Shown here: in pieces, positions 1 to 9,806 of the stretch
Layout of the letters: every line of letters begins with the position of its first letter
Position numbering within the stretch: the stretch's first letter is position 1
Translations under genes and position numbers: made by a program
Notes under the pieces: model-generated
The model's input: the letters and a program-made list of their open reading frames with translations, nothing else
The model's database searches: none
Told to the model about the DNA's origin: nothing
From: Papio anubis
Taxonomy: Eukaryota; Chordata; Mammalia; Primates; Cercopithecidae
Reading direction: 5' to 3'
Assembly (NCBI RefSeq): GCF_008728515.1
Contig: NC_044989.1
Span: 68,294,501-68,358,500, forward strand
Length of the DNA stretch: 64,000 nt

Positions 1-765
1 GGCTGTCATTTAAGGGCCCAATTTACTTAAACCCAGAAGCCACATATGTGATAGATTCAGCACAAGCTCCCAGGGCAGCCTCCCTGATCCCCAACCCAGG
101 ATGACTCAGTTTTTCCGCCTCTAAAATGCAAAAGGTGTAGTCTGCCCACAAACAAGGGCCCTGGTGCCTTCTGGGCAGGTATCCCCTGACTATAAGCCAA
201 GTAGAGGGCTGTAAAAAGGCAAGCAGTAGCCCCCAGCCACGGGCAAGGAAGGAGAAAATGGCAATACTACAGGTAGCTGTGCAAGCTCACATGGGATGGA
301 GCAGAACAAGGTCTCTAGCAGTCTGAGTGTTCCAGGAAAAAGCGCAGTGTGAAAGTGCACACTCTTTACCATGCATGGCCTAGCTCAATGATGTCTTTTC
401 CTTGACACTGTCTCTGCCAACTCCTTCTTCCTTTTTCTCCTGTGAGCACATAGCAGGTGCAGTCTCTACTGCGTGACACCTTGTCTTGTTCTATTATTTA
501 ACTCTTTTTGTGTCTAGACCTGAACCCTATGATGAACTTTTTAAAAAGAGGGTGTATTTGTGATACCACTTTGCATTCCACACAGAGCTAACACTGAGCC
601 CTGAGTATAAGTGCAGCCCAGTTCACATCTATGGAAGGAAGAGAGGGAAGAAATTGTCCATCAACATACAAAAGTCAAACTCAGCCACAGAGGGAAATTC
701 TACTACCTAAAGGACACAGTCAGAGGATAAAAAAAGTGGCACACATTGATCAATTAACAGTTTAT
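1..765. other. Unique sequence, no gene seen
   Basis: I recognise no repeat family or convincing exon here. Open frames are short and have no recognisable domain. Nothing resembling a CpG-rich promoter is visible. Confidence 0.5.
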
Positions 766-780
766 AAAATGGGATTTTTA

Positions 781-1076
781 GGCCAGGTGCAGTGGCTCAT
801 GCCTATAAACCCAGCACTTTGGCAGGCTGAGACAGGCAGATCACTTGAGGTCAGGAGTTCAAGACCAGCCTGGCCAACATGGTGAAACCCCATCTCTGCT
901 AAAAATATAAAAATTAGCCAGGTATGTTGGCGCATGCCTATAATCCCAGCTGCTTGGGAGGCTGAAGCAGGAGAATCTCTTGAACCTGGGAGGCAGAGGT
1001 TGCAGTGAGCTGAGATTGCGCACTGCACTCCAGCCAGGGCAACAGAGCCAGACTCCGTCTCAAAAACAAAACAAAA
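781..1076 (+). mobile_element. AluS SINE, full length
   Basis: A two-armed Alu starts at ggccaggtgcagtggctcat and ends in an A-rich tail with interspersed C. It is flanked by a near-perfect target-site duplication: aaaatgggattttta at 766-780 and aaaaatggattttta at 1077-1091. The left arm carries the AluS-type 'ggtcaggagttcaagacc' pattern. This is a non-coding, LINE-1-mobilised SINE; the short frames overlapping it on both strands are meaningless. Confidence 0.95.
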
Positions 1077-1091
1077 AAAAATGGATTTTTA

Positions 1092-1848
1092 GGCTGACAT
1101 CCCAAGTTCCTGGTCACAATAACTTGAAGTGAAATGGTGATACAATTTCTTCACAATCTTGTGATTCAGCCTTAATACATTCTTAAAATATTTATTTGGG
1201 CCTATTCATAACAACAATAAAAACCTATTATGATAGGAAATATATCCCCTAACATATGTTCTGATACTTGACAAAAAAAAAAAACATATTCGTCTTCCAA
1301 TAATGCCGGAGACCACTGGTTTGTAGTCAATCCAGAAGGAAGTCATTCATGAGGAATGTTTTTGGCTTCCAAAAACATTTTAAAAAATCAGAACAATGGA
1401 ATCTCCTTTGGCAAATATGAGACATAAGACTATTTCCTCAGAGCAATCCAGATATATCTCTGAGGACTCAGCTCCATAGGAATCAACATGATCTCCAGAG
1501 AATAGGGCAGGTCAGCTGGGGCCTGTCCTCTCTCTACTACCACCCAGGCTCGAGCTCCTTTCCCCTTGCTCCTGGTCACTCTACTAACTTCCCGACTGGG
1601 CTCCTCCGCATCTCCAAAGGAAGGGTACTTTCTTACCAGCCAAGCTGAAATATTCACAGTTCCCTACATAGGCCCCGCCCCTCTCTGGGTTAATGACTGT
1701 GCTCAGTCTATTATCTCTTCCTATAATGCTTTCTTCTCTTCCCCCCTACAATATTCCACTCCAGTCTGTGTTCCCATTCCTCCAACATGAGTCATTTCCT
1801 CAGGAAGACATTCCTGATCATTCCAAAATCTCCTCAGATATGTCTCTC
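1092..1848. other. Unique sequence between two Alus
   Basis: No repeat family or gene recognised. An A tract lies near 1273-1284. Several overlapping short frames at 1430-1920 run into the next Alu and have no recognisable protein content. Confidence 0.45.
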
Positions 1849-1860
1849 TCCTCCACCATT

Positions 1861-2160
1861 TTTTTTTTTTTTTTTGAAACGGAGTTTTGCTCTTATCACC
1901 CAGGCTGGAGTGCAGTGGTGTGATCTCAGCTCACTGCAACCTCCACCTCCCGGGTTCAAGCAATTCTCCTGCCTCAGTCTCCTGAGTAGCTAGGATTACA
2001 GGGACCTGTCGCCATGCCCAGCTAATATTTTTGTATTTTTAGTAGAGACAGGGTTTCACCATGTTGTCCAGGCTGGTCTTGAACTCCTGACCTCAGGTGA
2101 CCTGCCCACCTCGGCCTCCCAAAGTGCTGGGATTACAGGCATGAGCCATCACACCTGGCC
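1861..2160 (-). mobile_element. AluS SINE, full length, reverse orientation
   Basis: The element reads on the minus strand: a T run at the left, then the reverse complement of both Alu arms, ending at cacacctggcc. The target-site duplication is tcctccaccatt (1849-1860) and tcctctgccatt (2161-2172), one mismatch. The sequence agrees with AluS (for example 'ctgacctcaggtg'). Confidence 0.95.
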
Positions 2161-2451
2161 TCCTCTGCCATTATTTCTTTATCCATGGCACTTAGAGCAT
2201 TAGACTTGAATGAGAAAGTGATCAGAGCCATCTATTTTCTTTATCGTTATGACACTTAGTACCTAACACTGTGGCTACATAAAGAGCTGATCAAGAAATA
2301 TTTATGAATGAATCCTTCCATTAGGTCTGAACTGTATCCTTCTGTTAGGTATGAACAGGCTGAGAGGTCTTGGAAGTGGAAGAAGTAAAAATGGGATTCC
2401 ATCTCCAGACTTGAATTATTCTCCCAGAGGCAGGAACACCAGAATCGATGG

Positions 2452-2746
2452 GAGCCAGGCACAGTGGCTCAGGCATGTAATCTCAGCACTTTGAGAGACC
2501 AAGGAGGGAGGACCACTTGAGCCCAGGAGTTTGAGACAAGCCTGGGCAACACAGCCAAGAATCCATCTCTACAAAAAACAACAGATTAGCTAGGCTCGGT
2601 GGTATGCGCCTATAGGCCCAGCTACTTGGCAGGCTGAGGCAGGAGGATCTCTTGAGCCCAGAAGTTGGAGGCTGCAGTGAGTCACGATTGGGCCACTGCA
2701 CTCCAACCTGGGTGGCAGAGTCAGACCCTGTCTCAAGAGCACAAAA
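2452..2746 (+). mobile_element. AluJ-type SINE, diverged
   Basis: Old dimeric Alu. It has the AluJ-type 'gcccaggagtttgagac' and 'gggcaacacagc' motifs rather than the AluS versions, and the tail has decayed to 'tctcaagagcacaaaa'. I did not find a clear target-site duplication. Confidence 0.9.
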
Positions 2747-3609
2747 GGGCTGATCTGATGAAGAACATAAGTCTTATTTCATGCCTCAGTGAAGACCAGA
2801 GTGATTGGCTGTGCCCAAAAGAAGGGCACAGAGTTCCTCAAGAGGGGTCAGTTTAACTTCTCCAGAAGGGCACCTAGAGCAACAGAGACCTTCCCTCTGG
2901 GCAGCAGAAAAATGTCCACAACACCATCATATGGTATAGAAATGTACTGGGCCTCTGTTGTTTTTGCCAGATCATATTCATTTCCCCCCTTTTCCCCCCA
3001 TCAAATGGTTCAGGTTCAACCATTGTCTCCTTCCTCCAATAAAGAAAAAAATTATTCATGACACTTTTTAAAGAATGGTAAGGGAGACTTTACTGAGGGA
3101 GACTATCAAGATAGTTATAGGGACTACTGCAGCGGGGCCTTGCAGTGGGGAGATAAATTGGGCTCAACTCTGAATACAATGAGGAAAAGTAGAAATTTCT
3201 AGCCAGTTGTGGGGGCAGTGTGGGTGGATGAAAAATTACTAAGAGGAAACATCAGGGGTAAGGGGTGATTCTGCCTAAACCAAATATTTGGCAATCAGAA
3301 ATTAAAGGTGGGGGAATCAGATATTAAAGGTGGGGGATTCTGACTAAATCAGCTTAACAAAATTCTTGCCAAAATTGGGTGATACAAAGACAGACATGAA
3401 AGTACAAAAGTCGAGGCCTAGTTGAGAAGAAGAAAATTCAGAGGATTCTGACTAAAGTCTGGTCAAGTAAAGACTCTTTGTTACTCCCAGCATCCATGAG
3501 GGGTTAGCAGGCCTAAAGCCAGAGCTATTCACAGAAAGTCAAGTCTAGGACCCACCAAAACCAGTAAGAAAGAGCTGCTCTCCATCTACTGGGGTTGCCA
3601 AGCTGGAGA
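2747..3609. other. Unique sequence with one short tandem duplication
   Basis: No gene or interspersed repeat recognised. It contains a two-copy 22-bp tandem repeat, listed separately. The run at about 3098-3560 is purine-rich and has no long open frame. Confidence 0.4.
3293..3336 (+). repeat. 22-bp tandem duplication, two copies
   Basis: The two units, 3293-3314 and 3315-3336, differ at one base (aatcagaaatt versus aatcagatatt) and each end in aaaggtggggg. This is a local tandem duplication with no obvious function. Confidence 0.85.
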
Positions 3610-3855
3610 TCTTGATGTTCACTTTTTCTAGCATGTGGGGAGGGCCTAAGAATGAAGGCAAGACAGAGGACAGTAGAGCTGAGAGATGGAGAAAGAAGCA
3701 ATGTCCTTATCCTATCACTAAATCCCTGGATCCTTCCATGCCTGAAGTCAGTGCATTCGTGGACTTCCCAATAATATGAGCTTATATATTCTTTTTAGTT
3801 TGTTTAAGCCACTAGGTTTCTGTCACTTACAATCAAGAGTTCTGGCTGAAGCAAT
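3610..3855 (+). mobile_element. Probable MaLR-class LTR fragment
   Basis: The order of motifs matches the 3' half of a mammalian MaLR/ERVL-type LTR: a purine-rich run, then 'atccttccatgcctgaagtc', then 'gtttaagccactaggtttct', then 'gtcacttacaat'. The 5' half is missing or too diverged to see. The subfamily is not assigned. Confidence 0.5.
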
Positions 3856-4073
3856 GGGAACCACTTTGCACCGAGAGGCAGACTGTCTGCTTGCTGTTCC
3901 CTGCTGTCTAATGGTGTGACCACAGGTAAGCTCCTGGGACTTTTCCATCTGATTACATGAAGCCATTGAACCAGGCTGACTCCTAAAGTTCCTAGTAGCC
4001 CTCGTTAGATATGAGTTCTAAATTTCTCTTCAAAGAATCAGTATGACAGTATGTTCAATTCTTTGTCTTCTAC

Positions 4074-4483
4074 TGTTAAACTTAACTTCCTCGTAGAGCA
4101 ACCTTTTCCAATTACTTGCTCCACCCTGACTCATTCCAATAACCTGCTCATTCTCCACCCTGACTCATTCCGATCTCCTGTTCTGCCATAACCATTTTCC
4201 CCACCAAACCACTCACCCCGTCACTCTCTTTAAATTAGCCAATCGGAATTAGTTTAGCCTGTGCAGTCTAACCCTAGCCAATAGGGGAAGGACACAGCAG
4301 CAGGGGCCACGTGCGTCAGGGATAAGAACCCCTTCCCCTCCCTTGTCCAAGTGTGCGCTCACCATTGCGCCATCTGTAAGGGCGCACCCTTCTGTAGAAG
4401 TACATTGCCTTGCTGAGAATTAAAAAGAACATTTTACATTCGAGTGCTATTTCTTTTGCAGCACCAAAACTTTATTTATAACA
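4074..4483 (+). mobile_element. Probable solo LTR of an ERV1-like retrovirus
   Basis: The segment opens with TGTTA and closes with TAACA, matching inverted ends typical of an LTR, and its internal order fits U3-R-U5. There is a duplicated U3 block with two TGACTCA sites, two CCAAT boxes (4239-4243, 4278-4282), a CACGTG box (4308-4313), a GATAAGAA near 4321, and an ATTAAA polyadenylation-like signal near 4422 in an A/T-rich U5. No gag or pol follows, so it is a solo LTR. A 4-bp target duplication is not clear (ctac against ccct), so the edges are uncertain. Family not assigned. Confidence 0.65.
4119..4171 (+). promoter_or_regulatory. Duplicated AP-1-site block in the LTR U3
   Basis: A 19-bp unit, ctccaccctgactcattcc, occurs twice (4119-4137 and 4153-4171, period 34). 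Each copy contains TGACTCA (4127-4133, 4161-4167), the consensus AP-1 (Jun/Fos) site. Two CCAAT boxes and an E-box lie 65-190 bp downstream. Duplicated U3 enhancers are common in retroviral LTRs; activity in this copy is an inference. Confidence 0.6.
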
Positions 4484-4851
4484 CCCTGATGTTCTCTAAG
4501 TCACTCTCTAGACTTGATATTCTAGAGCAATGTTAAATCTAATTAAAACATAATTTTGCAACTGATCTGCCATACTGTGATAATGACCAATGCTTTTGTG
4601 CCATTTTTAATTTTTTTTTTTTTTTTGTCTTCAGTAGTAGTTTTGCTCTTGACAACACCAGAATGGTGTGAAGCTCTTATTCCCTCACTGGGGGGCTTTG
4701 GCATCTCAGCACTGGGCTGGAAGAAAGTTATTTAAAACAACTTCAGTTCTGAAGCCATCCTCATAGGGTTAACAATTCTGGAGAGAAATAGAGTTATAAT
4801 TAAGCATTAATCAGGCTGCACTTTGGCTGACTTCCTTGCAACTGAAAGTCA

Positions 4852-5298
4852 TGGAACACTGGATACTGACCATTCACATCCCCGTTGTTCCTATAGACAG
4901 GATTTCTGACATTAGATAGATAGAATCTCCGATGTTAGAATCATAAGCCTTTTGTTTAAGAATTACTTAAGCAAATCCTGAATTCCAGCAAAACAACTTA
5001 TCCCAACCAGTTTAAACACCCCCTCGCAGAAACCAAATCTGCATGAAAAGAGTTTCTTCATCTTCCTGTCTCATGACTTCACCCTGCACTCTCCCACCAA
5101 TCAACGATCTCCACACTTCAGCTCACTTCAAACCCCTTAAAAACCCTAGCCTCGAACTCCTTTGGGGAGACAGATTTGAGGTTTCCTCCCATCTGCTCAT
5201 TAGGCAGCCTACAGTTAAACCTCCCTGTCTACTGCAGCACCATGTCTTGGTATACTGACTTGCTGTGTGCATCTGGCAATGGACCTATTCCAGTTACA
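4852..5298 (+). mobile_element. ERVL-class LTR, LTR33-like
   Basis: Recognised by its ordered motifs: 'gacaggatttctgaca', 'cataagccttttgtttaag', 'cctgaattccagc', 'cttaaaaaccctagcct', 'ggggagacagatttgag', and a 3' end of 'cagttaca'. A TTAAA-like signal lies in 'agttaaacctccctgtcta'. No internal ERV sequence follows, so it is a solo or fragmentary LTR. The left boundary is approximate. Confidence 0.65.
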
Positions 5299-5982
5299 CT
5301 TCCAGCCAATCAAATGGCACTGGCCCTGGTGGCCCTGACTTGCTCATCTGGAGTCTGATGAGCAGACATGTGACTGTGCTGCCTTGGCATATTTCAGGAT
5401 CGAACAAAACCAAATTACTTAGGGCTTATTGTAGGTCAGGCATTGTTATTCAGGTCTTGGGGTAAACAAAGGAAAAGAGGATCCTTGCTCTCCATTCCCA
5501 GTTAACTGGGAAGACAAGACACAAGACACACACAGGACAGTGCAATGCCAGCCACAATCTGTACAACCACTTCAGGGAACCCTCTTTCCTTCCTCTGAAT
5601 TTGGGATCAAGGTGGAAGGTGGCCTTCTCTAGAACTGAAGCCAAGATGGACAGGACCTGCCATCTGCAGAAGTAATCCACTTTTCTCTGTCTCATTTGGC
5701 CATTATGTTTGCCTTTAACATAAAGCGTGAGTGAGGGGTGAGGGGTGCCATAATCCCCCTCCAGGCACCCCTCACCCCTCACACACACTCTTTTTTTTCT
5801 GCCCTCCTCTACTCCTTTCCATTTGTCTTCTCATTTCTTCTTTCTGCGCCTCTCTTCACCCTTTCCTTTCTGCTGGGCTTTTCTATAGAAACCAGCCTCT
5901 AGTGTGACACCCGGGGTTGTGCAGAAAGTGTGCGTTGAGGGGTTGCAGGCATAAACGATTGAGTTCTTTAAATAACATTTAA
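5299..5982. other. Unique sequence with a strong hairpin
   Basis: No gene or known repeat seen apart from the inverted repeat at 5731-5782 and a pyrimidine-rich run at 5788-5875. The 112-codon minus-strand frame at 5450-5788 has no recognisable domain and overlaps the inverted repeat. Confidence 0.45.
5731..5782. repeat. Perfect 19-bp inverted repeat, 14-nt loop
   Basis: The left arm gtgaggggtgaggggtgcc (5731-5749) is the exact reverse complement of 5764-5782. The loop is ataatccccctcca. Each arm also holds an internal direct repeat of gtgagggg, so alternative pairings exist. It is not part of a repeat family that I recognise. Confidence 0.95.
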
Positions 5983-6034
5983 TGAACAATAAACACAATC
6001 CAGCCCAGCCAAACTGGTACTTAGCTACTAAGTA
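5983..6034 (+). repeat. First copy of a duplicated ~50-bp segment
   Basis: This segment starts tgaacaataaacacaa and ends ctggtacttagctactaagta. It recurs at 6881-6930, about 0.9 kb downstream in the same orientation, with a 2-bp length difference and a few substitutions near the middle. This copy sits in ordinary unique sequence and is probably the source. Confidence 0.85.
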
Positions 6035-6762
6035 CCCAGTCAATGGCCCATCTGTCATATTGTTAAGACCTTTAGAAGTTGTTTAACAAAATGTTAAATG
6101 AGATGACATTCAGCAGGCAGCAAAATGCTCGACTGCCTAATGCAACCCAAAAGAGCTGGCCTGGTGGCAGTGTTTGATATAATGCTTTGTATTCCCCTCC
6201 CAAGAACCCAAGAGCAGGAGGTCTCCCTGCCTGTCACTTCCTATCTTGGTAAAGTGAGCCCCGGGTGGGAAGGACACAATCACCATTGGCAAGGAGGCCA
6301 TGGCCGGCTGATGAGCTGCTTTTCTGAGGAAGCATGACTGAGAGGGGGCACCTGGAAGTAAAGCCAGTGAAGAGAAAAAAAATAATAACTCATCTGGAGT
6401 TTCCTTCTCTCCCTTCTTTGTCACCAATGAACCCTACGTCTCTCTCTGTTGGCCTTGAGGGGAGAAGGCAGGGGTGGTAATGAGAGCCGACTTTTTCCAA
6501 GAGCTGAAATATGAAGCCAATTACTAAGGGGAAGATTTCCAGCAAATTGGCTCCTGATAGCTCACATTTATCTGCTTTAGATTTGCATAGTCAGAGAGGA
6601 AAGGCTCTCTACTTTGGTCCAAGTAACAAAGGCAGAATCTGTTCAGCAGGAGGTGAACAACTTATTCGGCTTACCTTCAACTCTCGTGTCCAGAGTTCAG
6701 CAATTAAAGGAAATAAGAAAACCACACAAAGAACTGTTTTATAGAAGAAGAGAGGAAAAGAC
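6035..6762. other. Unique sequence, no gene seen
   Basis: No known repeat recognised. Short frames on both strands lack domains. The sequence passes directly into the AT-rich tract. Confidence 0.4.
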
Positions 6763-6880
6763 TTTATATATATATATAAAAAATATATATAATATATATA
6801 CAATACATATAATATATATAATACAATATATAATAAATATATATATATAATAATTATATATATATCTATATATAAATCTA
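6763..6880. repeat. (TA)n-rich microsatellite
   Basis: About 118 bp made almost entirely of A and T, with many TA dinucleotides broken by AA or AATA. Such tracts can extrude cruciforms and are unstable on replication. It directly abuts the second copy of the duplicated segment. Confidence 0.9.
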
Positions 6881-6930
6881 TGAACAATAAACACAAATGC
6901 CCAACCAAACTGGTACTTAGCTACTAAGTA
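6881..6930 (+). repeat. Second copy of the duplicated segment, between two microsatellites
   Basis: This 50-bp copy matches 5983-6034 in the same orientation. Its left edge meets the (TA)n tract and its right edge is a few bases from the TA/TG tract at 6936-7002. That placement suggests insertion of copied local sequence into a broken AT repeat (inference). Confidence 0.85.
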
Positions 6931-6935
6931 TACAT

Positions 6936-7002
6936 AAGCATATATATGTGTGTGTGTGTGTGCGTGTATGTGTGTGTATATATATGCATATGTATATGTA
7001 TA
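6936..7002. repeat. (TG)n/(TA)n microsatellite
   Basis: The run has the form atatatgtgtgtgtgtgtgt followed by mixed TG and TA steps, ending in a TATATGCATATG-type region. It is an alternating purine-pyrimidine tract. Confidence 0.9.
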
Positions 7003-7087
7003 TTCTCCCCCAATGAAAGGTGGGGTCACACGAAGAAAGCAAGCACCAAAACTTCTGTAATGACAAAAGTCTTCACTGGAGAATAAA

Positions 7088-7279
7088 TATAGGGGAGGAA
7101 AAATAATTTTCTCTATTTCTTAGGACAGTTTCTTTCATCAAAAGACAGGTTAACAAGAGAAAAACAACAAAAGTTTAGTAACATGGATACCTCCTGTATA
7201 CAAAGGAGATACCCAGGGAAAAAAATGAGTAAATCTCAAAGAGGGGGCTTTGAGTTCAGGCTTAAAACCTATATAGCTC
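7088..7279 (-). mobile_element. ERV LTR, 3' part, interrupted by another LTR
   Basis: Read on the minus strand this is the R/U5 end of an LTR, closing at tataggggagg. Its arrangement mirrors the LTR at 13213-13773: the end motif, an A-rich run, 'acaggttaacaagagaaaa', and a TATA-type motif (ctatatag at 7270-7277) about 180 bp in. It stops where a second LTR begins at 7280 and appears to resume at 7985. Confidence 0.6.
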
Positions 7280-7984
7280 TGTTACAGTAGGTAGCTATTC
7301 AGACTTGAACAGAGCAGACGAGGCCCCCACCACCACCAGGAATGTCAGACAATTATCAGGTGATGGTCAGATGGTTGTAAACTGCCTCTCCAAAATAATA
7401 GTTAGTCACAGCTGGCACCAGGGAAAGGCAGTCTTTCAATAGATAGAAACACCTGAAACTGGTGATAAACAGCTCCGATAAGATTTCAGGAGTTACACCA
7501 TTGGGCTCAAGCATGCACACTAAGAGGCAAAATGGCAGAGTTTAACTGGTATACGACCTTCTTCGAAGAATGCTCAACTGGTAAGGGAAGAACACCTCAA
7601 ATGAACATGCATACAACGCCAGTAAACACACGATGCATGCAGCCCCTCCCAAGTGCTGGCAGGCCACTGTGCATGTGAACAGCCCACCCCAAAAGAATCA
7701 GGGAGAAGGGATACAGCCCCTGGAAACATGCCAACGTATAAAACCCCAAGTCAAAGATTCAACCACGCACTTGATCTCTCAAGTCGCCAGCTTGGCCCTC
7801 TTCCAAGTGTACTTTACTTCCTTTTATTCCCGCTCTAATGCTTTTTCATAAATTTTCACTCCTGCTTTAAAACTTGCCTCAGTCTGTCACTCTGCCTTAT
7901 GCCCCTCAGTCAAATTATTTCTTCTGAGGAGGCAAGAATTGAGGTTGCTGCAGACCCACCCTTATAGATTTGCTGCTGCTAACA
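7280..7984 (+). mobile_element. 705-bp ERV1-like solo LTR nested in another LTR
   Basis: It starts TGTTA and ends TAACA. The flanking tetramers are gctc (7276-7279) and gttc (7985-7988), fitting a 4-bp duplication with one change. A TATA box (gtataaaacccc) lies at about 7736-7747, followed by a pyrimidine-rich R/U5 with 'cttctgaggaggcaagaatt' near the 3' end. No ERV internal sequence follows. Short frames inside it are not genes. Confidence 0.7.
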
Positions 7985-8375
7985 GTTCTCTGAAATAAAA
8001 ACAGAAGGGTATGAGAGAAGGCAGGTTATGGGGAGGGGTCCGGAAAAAATACAATAAGCAACAGCAAGTTTTTTTCTGCAGATTTAAGTTGGTGCCTACT
8101 CCACTGATAAGAGTCTCCAGGGATTTTCAGTCATCCTCGTTTCCTGGTTCAGAGAGGGAGACAACCTTACAAATGGTGGTTTCCTATATAGATGTAAATT
8201 TTCCTTACAAAAGGGTAACTTCTGCTTTATTTTTAGAGCTTTCCCTATGGCTGTAGTCTCATGAAGTAATCCTTATGCCAAAGAGGCATATTTTGGTATA
8301 GCATATTCTCATTTTCTACAGTCATATTTTGGGGTGGCATATTCTGGTCTCCAACATAAGTTTCCAAACATGTTT
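7985..8375 (-). mobile_element. ERV LTR, 5' (U3) part, continuation of 7088-7279
   Basis: The run 'tcatattttggggtggcat' followed by 'attctggtctcc' near 8323-8353 corresponds to 'tcatgtttgggggcagcat' and 'tttctgaactcc' near the 5' end (minus strand) of the LTR at 13213-13773. This supports continuity with 7088-7279 across the nested LTR. The right edge is approximate. Confidence 0.5.
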
Positions 8376-8643
8376 CATTGGTTTCCTCTTCCTCAGCTCA
8401 GAATTCCCTGGCATTTATCCTATAATACATTCAAACATTTACTTAAATGAAGGGACTATATACCCAGAAAATATAACCAACCATCAGAACTCTACAAGAA
8501 GTAGAAATTGTATTCGCACCTTTCTGGTTAAAAATAAAATAAAATCTAGTATTACCGAAATGAATTCCCCATCTATAAAGCCATCTCACATAATTCAATA
8601 ATAAGACAAATAACCAAATAACTTAATTGAAAATGGGCAAAGG

Positions 8644-8941
8644 GGCCGGGCGCGGTGGCTCAAGCCTGTAATCCCAGCACTTTGGGAGGCCGAGGCGGGT
8701 GGATCACGAGGTCAGGAGATCGAGACTATCCTGGCTAACATGGTGAAACCCCGTCTCTACTAAAAATACAAAAAACTAGCCGGGCGTGGTGGCGGGCGCC
8801 TGTAGTCCCAGCTACTTGGGAGGCTGAGGCGGGAGAATGGCGTGAACCCGGGAGGCGGAGCTTGCAGTGAGCTGAGATCACGCCACTGCACTCCAGCCTG
8901 GGAGACACAGCGAGACTCCGTCTCAAAAAAAAAAAAAAAAA
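8644..8941 (+). mobile_element. AluY SINE, full length
   Basis: Youngest-looking Alu here. It starts ggccgggcgcggtggctc and has the AluY diagnostics 'gatcacgaggtcaggagatc' and 'ggcgtgaacccgggaggcgg', with several CpGs preserved and a pure A tail. The perfect 15-bp target-site duplication gaaaatgggcaaagg occurs at 8629-8643 and 8942-8956, inside L1 sequence. Confidence 0.97.
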
Positions 8942-9218
8942 GAAAATGGGCAAAGGATTTGAGCAAACATTTCTCCAAAGAGGCACAAATAGCCAATAAG
9001 CACACGAAATGATGAAATGATAAAATGATGTTTAACAACATCATTAGCCATTAGGGAAGTGCAAATCAAAACCATAATGAAATACCACTTCACATGTACT
9101 AGAATGGCTATAATCCAAAAGACAGATTGGAACCCTCATAAGTTGCTGGTGGCAATGTAAAATGATACAACTGCTTAGGGACAGATTTCCTCAAAATATT
9201 AAAGATGGAGTTACCATA

Positions 9219-9641
9219 GGTGTTAGTCCATTCGCATTGCTATAAAGGAATACCTGAGGCTGGGTAACTTATAAAGAAAAGAGGTTTATTTGGCTCACAG
9301 TTCTGCTGATTGTGAGAGTTCTGCTGATTGTGCCAAGCATGGCACCAGCATCTGCTCAGCTTCTGGTGAGGCCCAAGAAGCTTTTAGTCATAGTGGAATG
9401 GAAGGGGGAACCAGCATATCACATGGCAAGAGAGGGAGCAAGAGGGCAGGGATTGGGGGTGAGGTCCCAGACTCTGTAACCACCAGATCTCTCATGAACT
9501 CATTACAGCAGGGAGGGCACCAAGCCACCCATGAGGGATCCTCCCCCATGACCCAAACACCTCCCACCAGGCCCTAACTCCAACACTGGGGATCACATTT
9601 CAACATGAGATGTGGAGGGGACAAACATCCAAACCATATCA
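9219..9641 (-). mobile_element. MaLR LTR (MST type), solo, inserted in L1
   Basis: Read on the minus strand it begins TGATATGGTTTGGATG and ends near GGACTAACA. Other landmarks are 'aacactggggatcacattt' and 'gggtaacttataaagaaaag'. The L1 resumes on both sides, and ccata occurs at 9214-9218 and 9642-9646, a 5-bp target duplication as expected for MaLR. A small local direct repeat (gttctgctgattgtg, twice) lies at about 9300-9332. The 95-codon frame inside is spurious. Confidence 0.9.
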
Positions 9642-9806
9642 CCATAGAACCCAATAATTCTACTCCTAGGTATATTATCAAAAGAAAGGAAAATATGCAT
9701 GTAAACAAAAACTTACACATGAACGTTCACAGAAGCATTATTAATAATAACCAAAAAGTGGAAACCACCCAAATACACAAGAACAAATGAAAGAGAAACA
9801 AAATAT

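Larger units (their letters stand above)
8595..9806 (+). mobile_element. Old L1 3' ORF2 fragment, split by AluY and MST LTR
   Basis: L1 ORF2 3'-end sequence is recognised in three pieces, about 8595-8643, 8957-9218 and 9642-9806. Landmarks are 'aaaatgggcaaaggattt', 'attagggaagtgcaaatcaa', 'aaataccacttcaca' and 'gaacccaataattctactc'. The pieces join collinearly across the two younger insertions. Frames are broken and no functional protein is possible. Confidence 0.85.

Noticed and set aside
5450..5788. 112-codon minus-strand frame
   Set aside because: It overlaps the perfect inverted repeat and has no recognisable domain. Frames of this size occur by chance in 64 kb.
6609..7029. Tyr/Ile-rich frames across the AT tract
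   Set aside because: Translation of TA and TG dinucleotide repeats.
9290..9577. 95-codon frame with a GTSI-rich start
   Set aside because: It lies wholly in an antisense MST LTR; such LTRs are non-coding.
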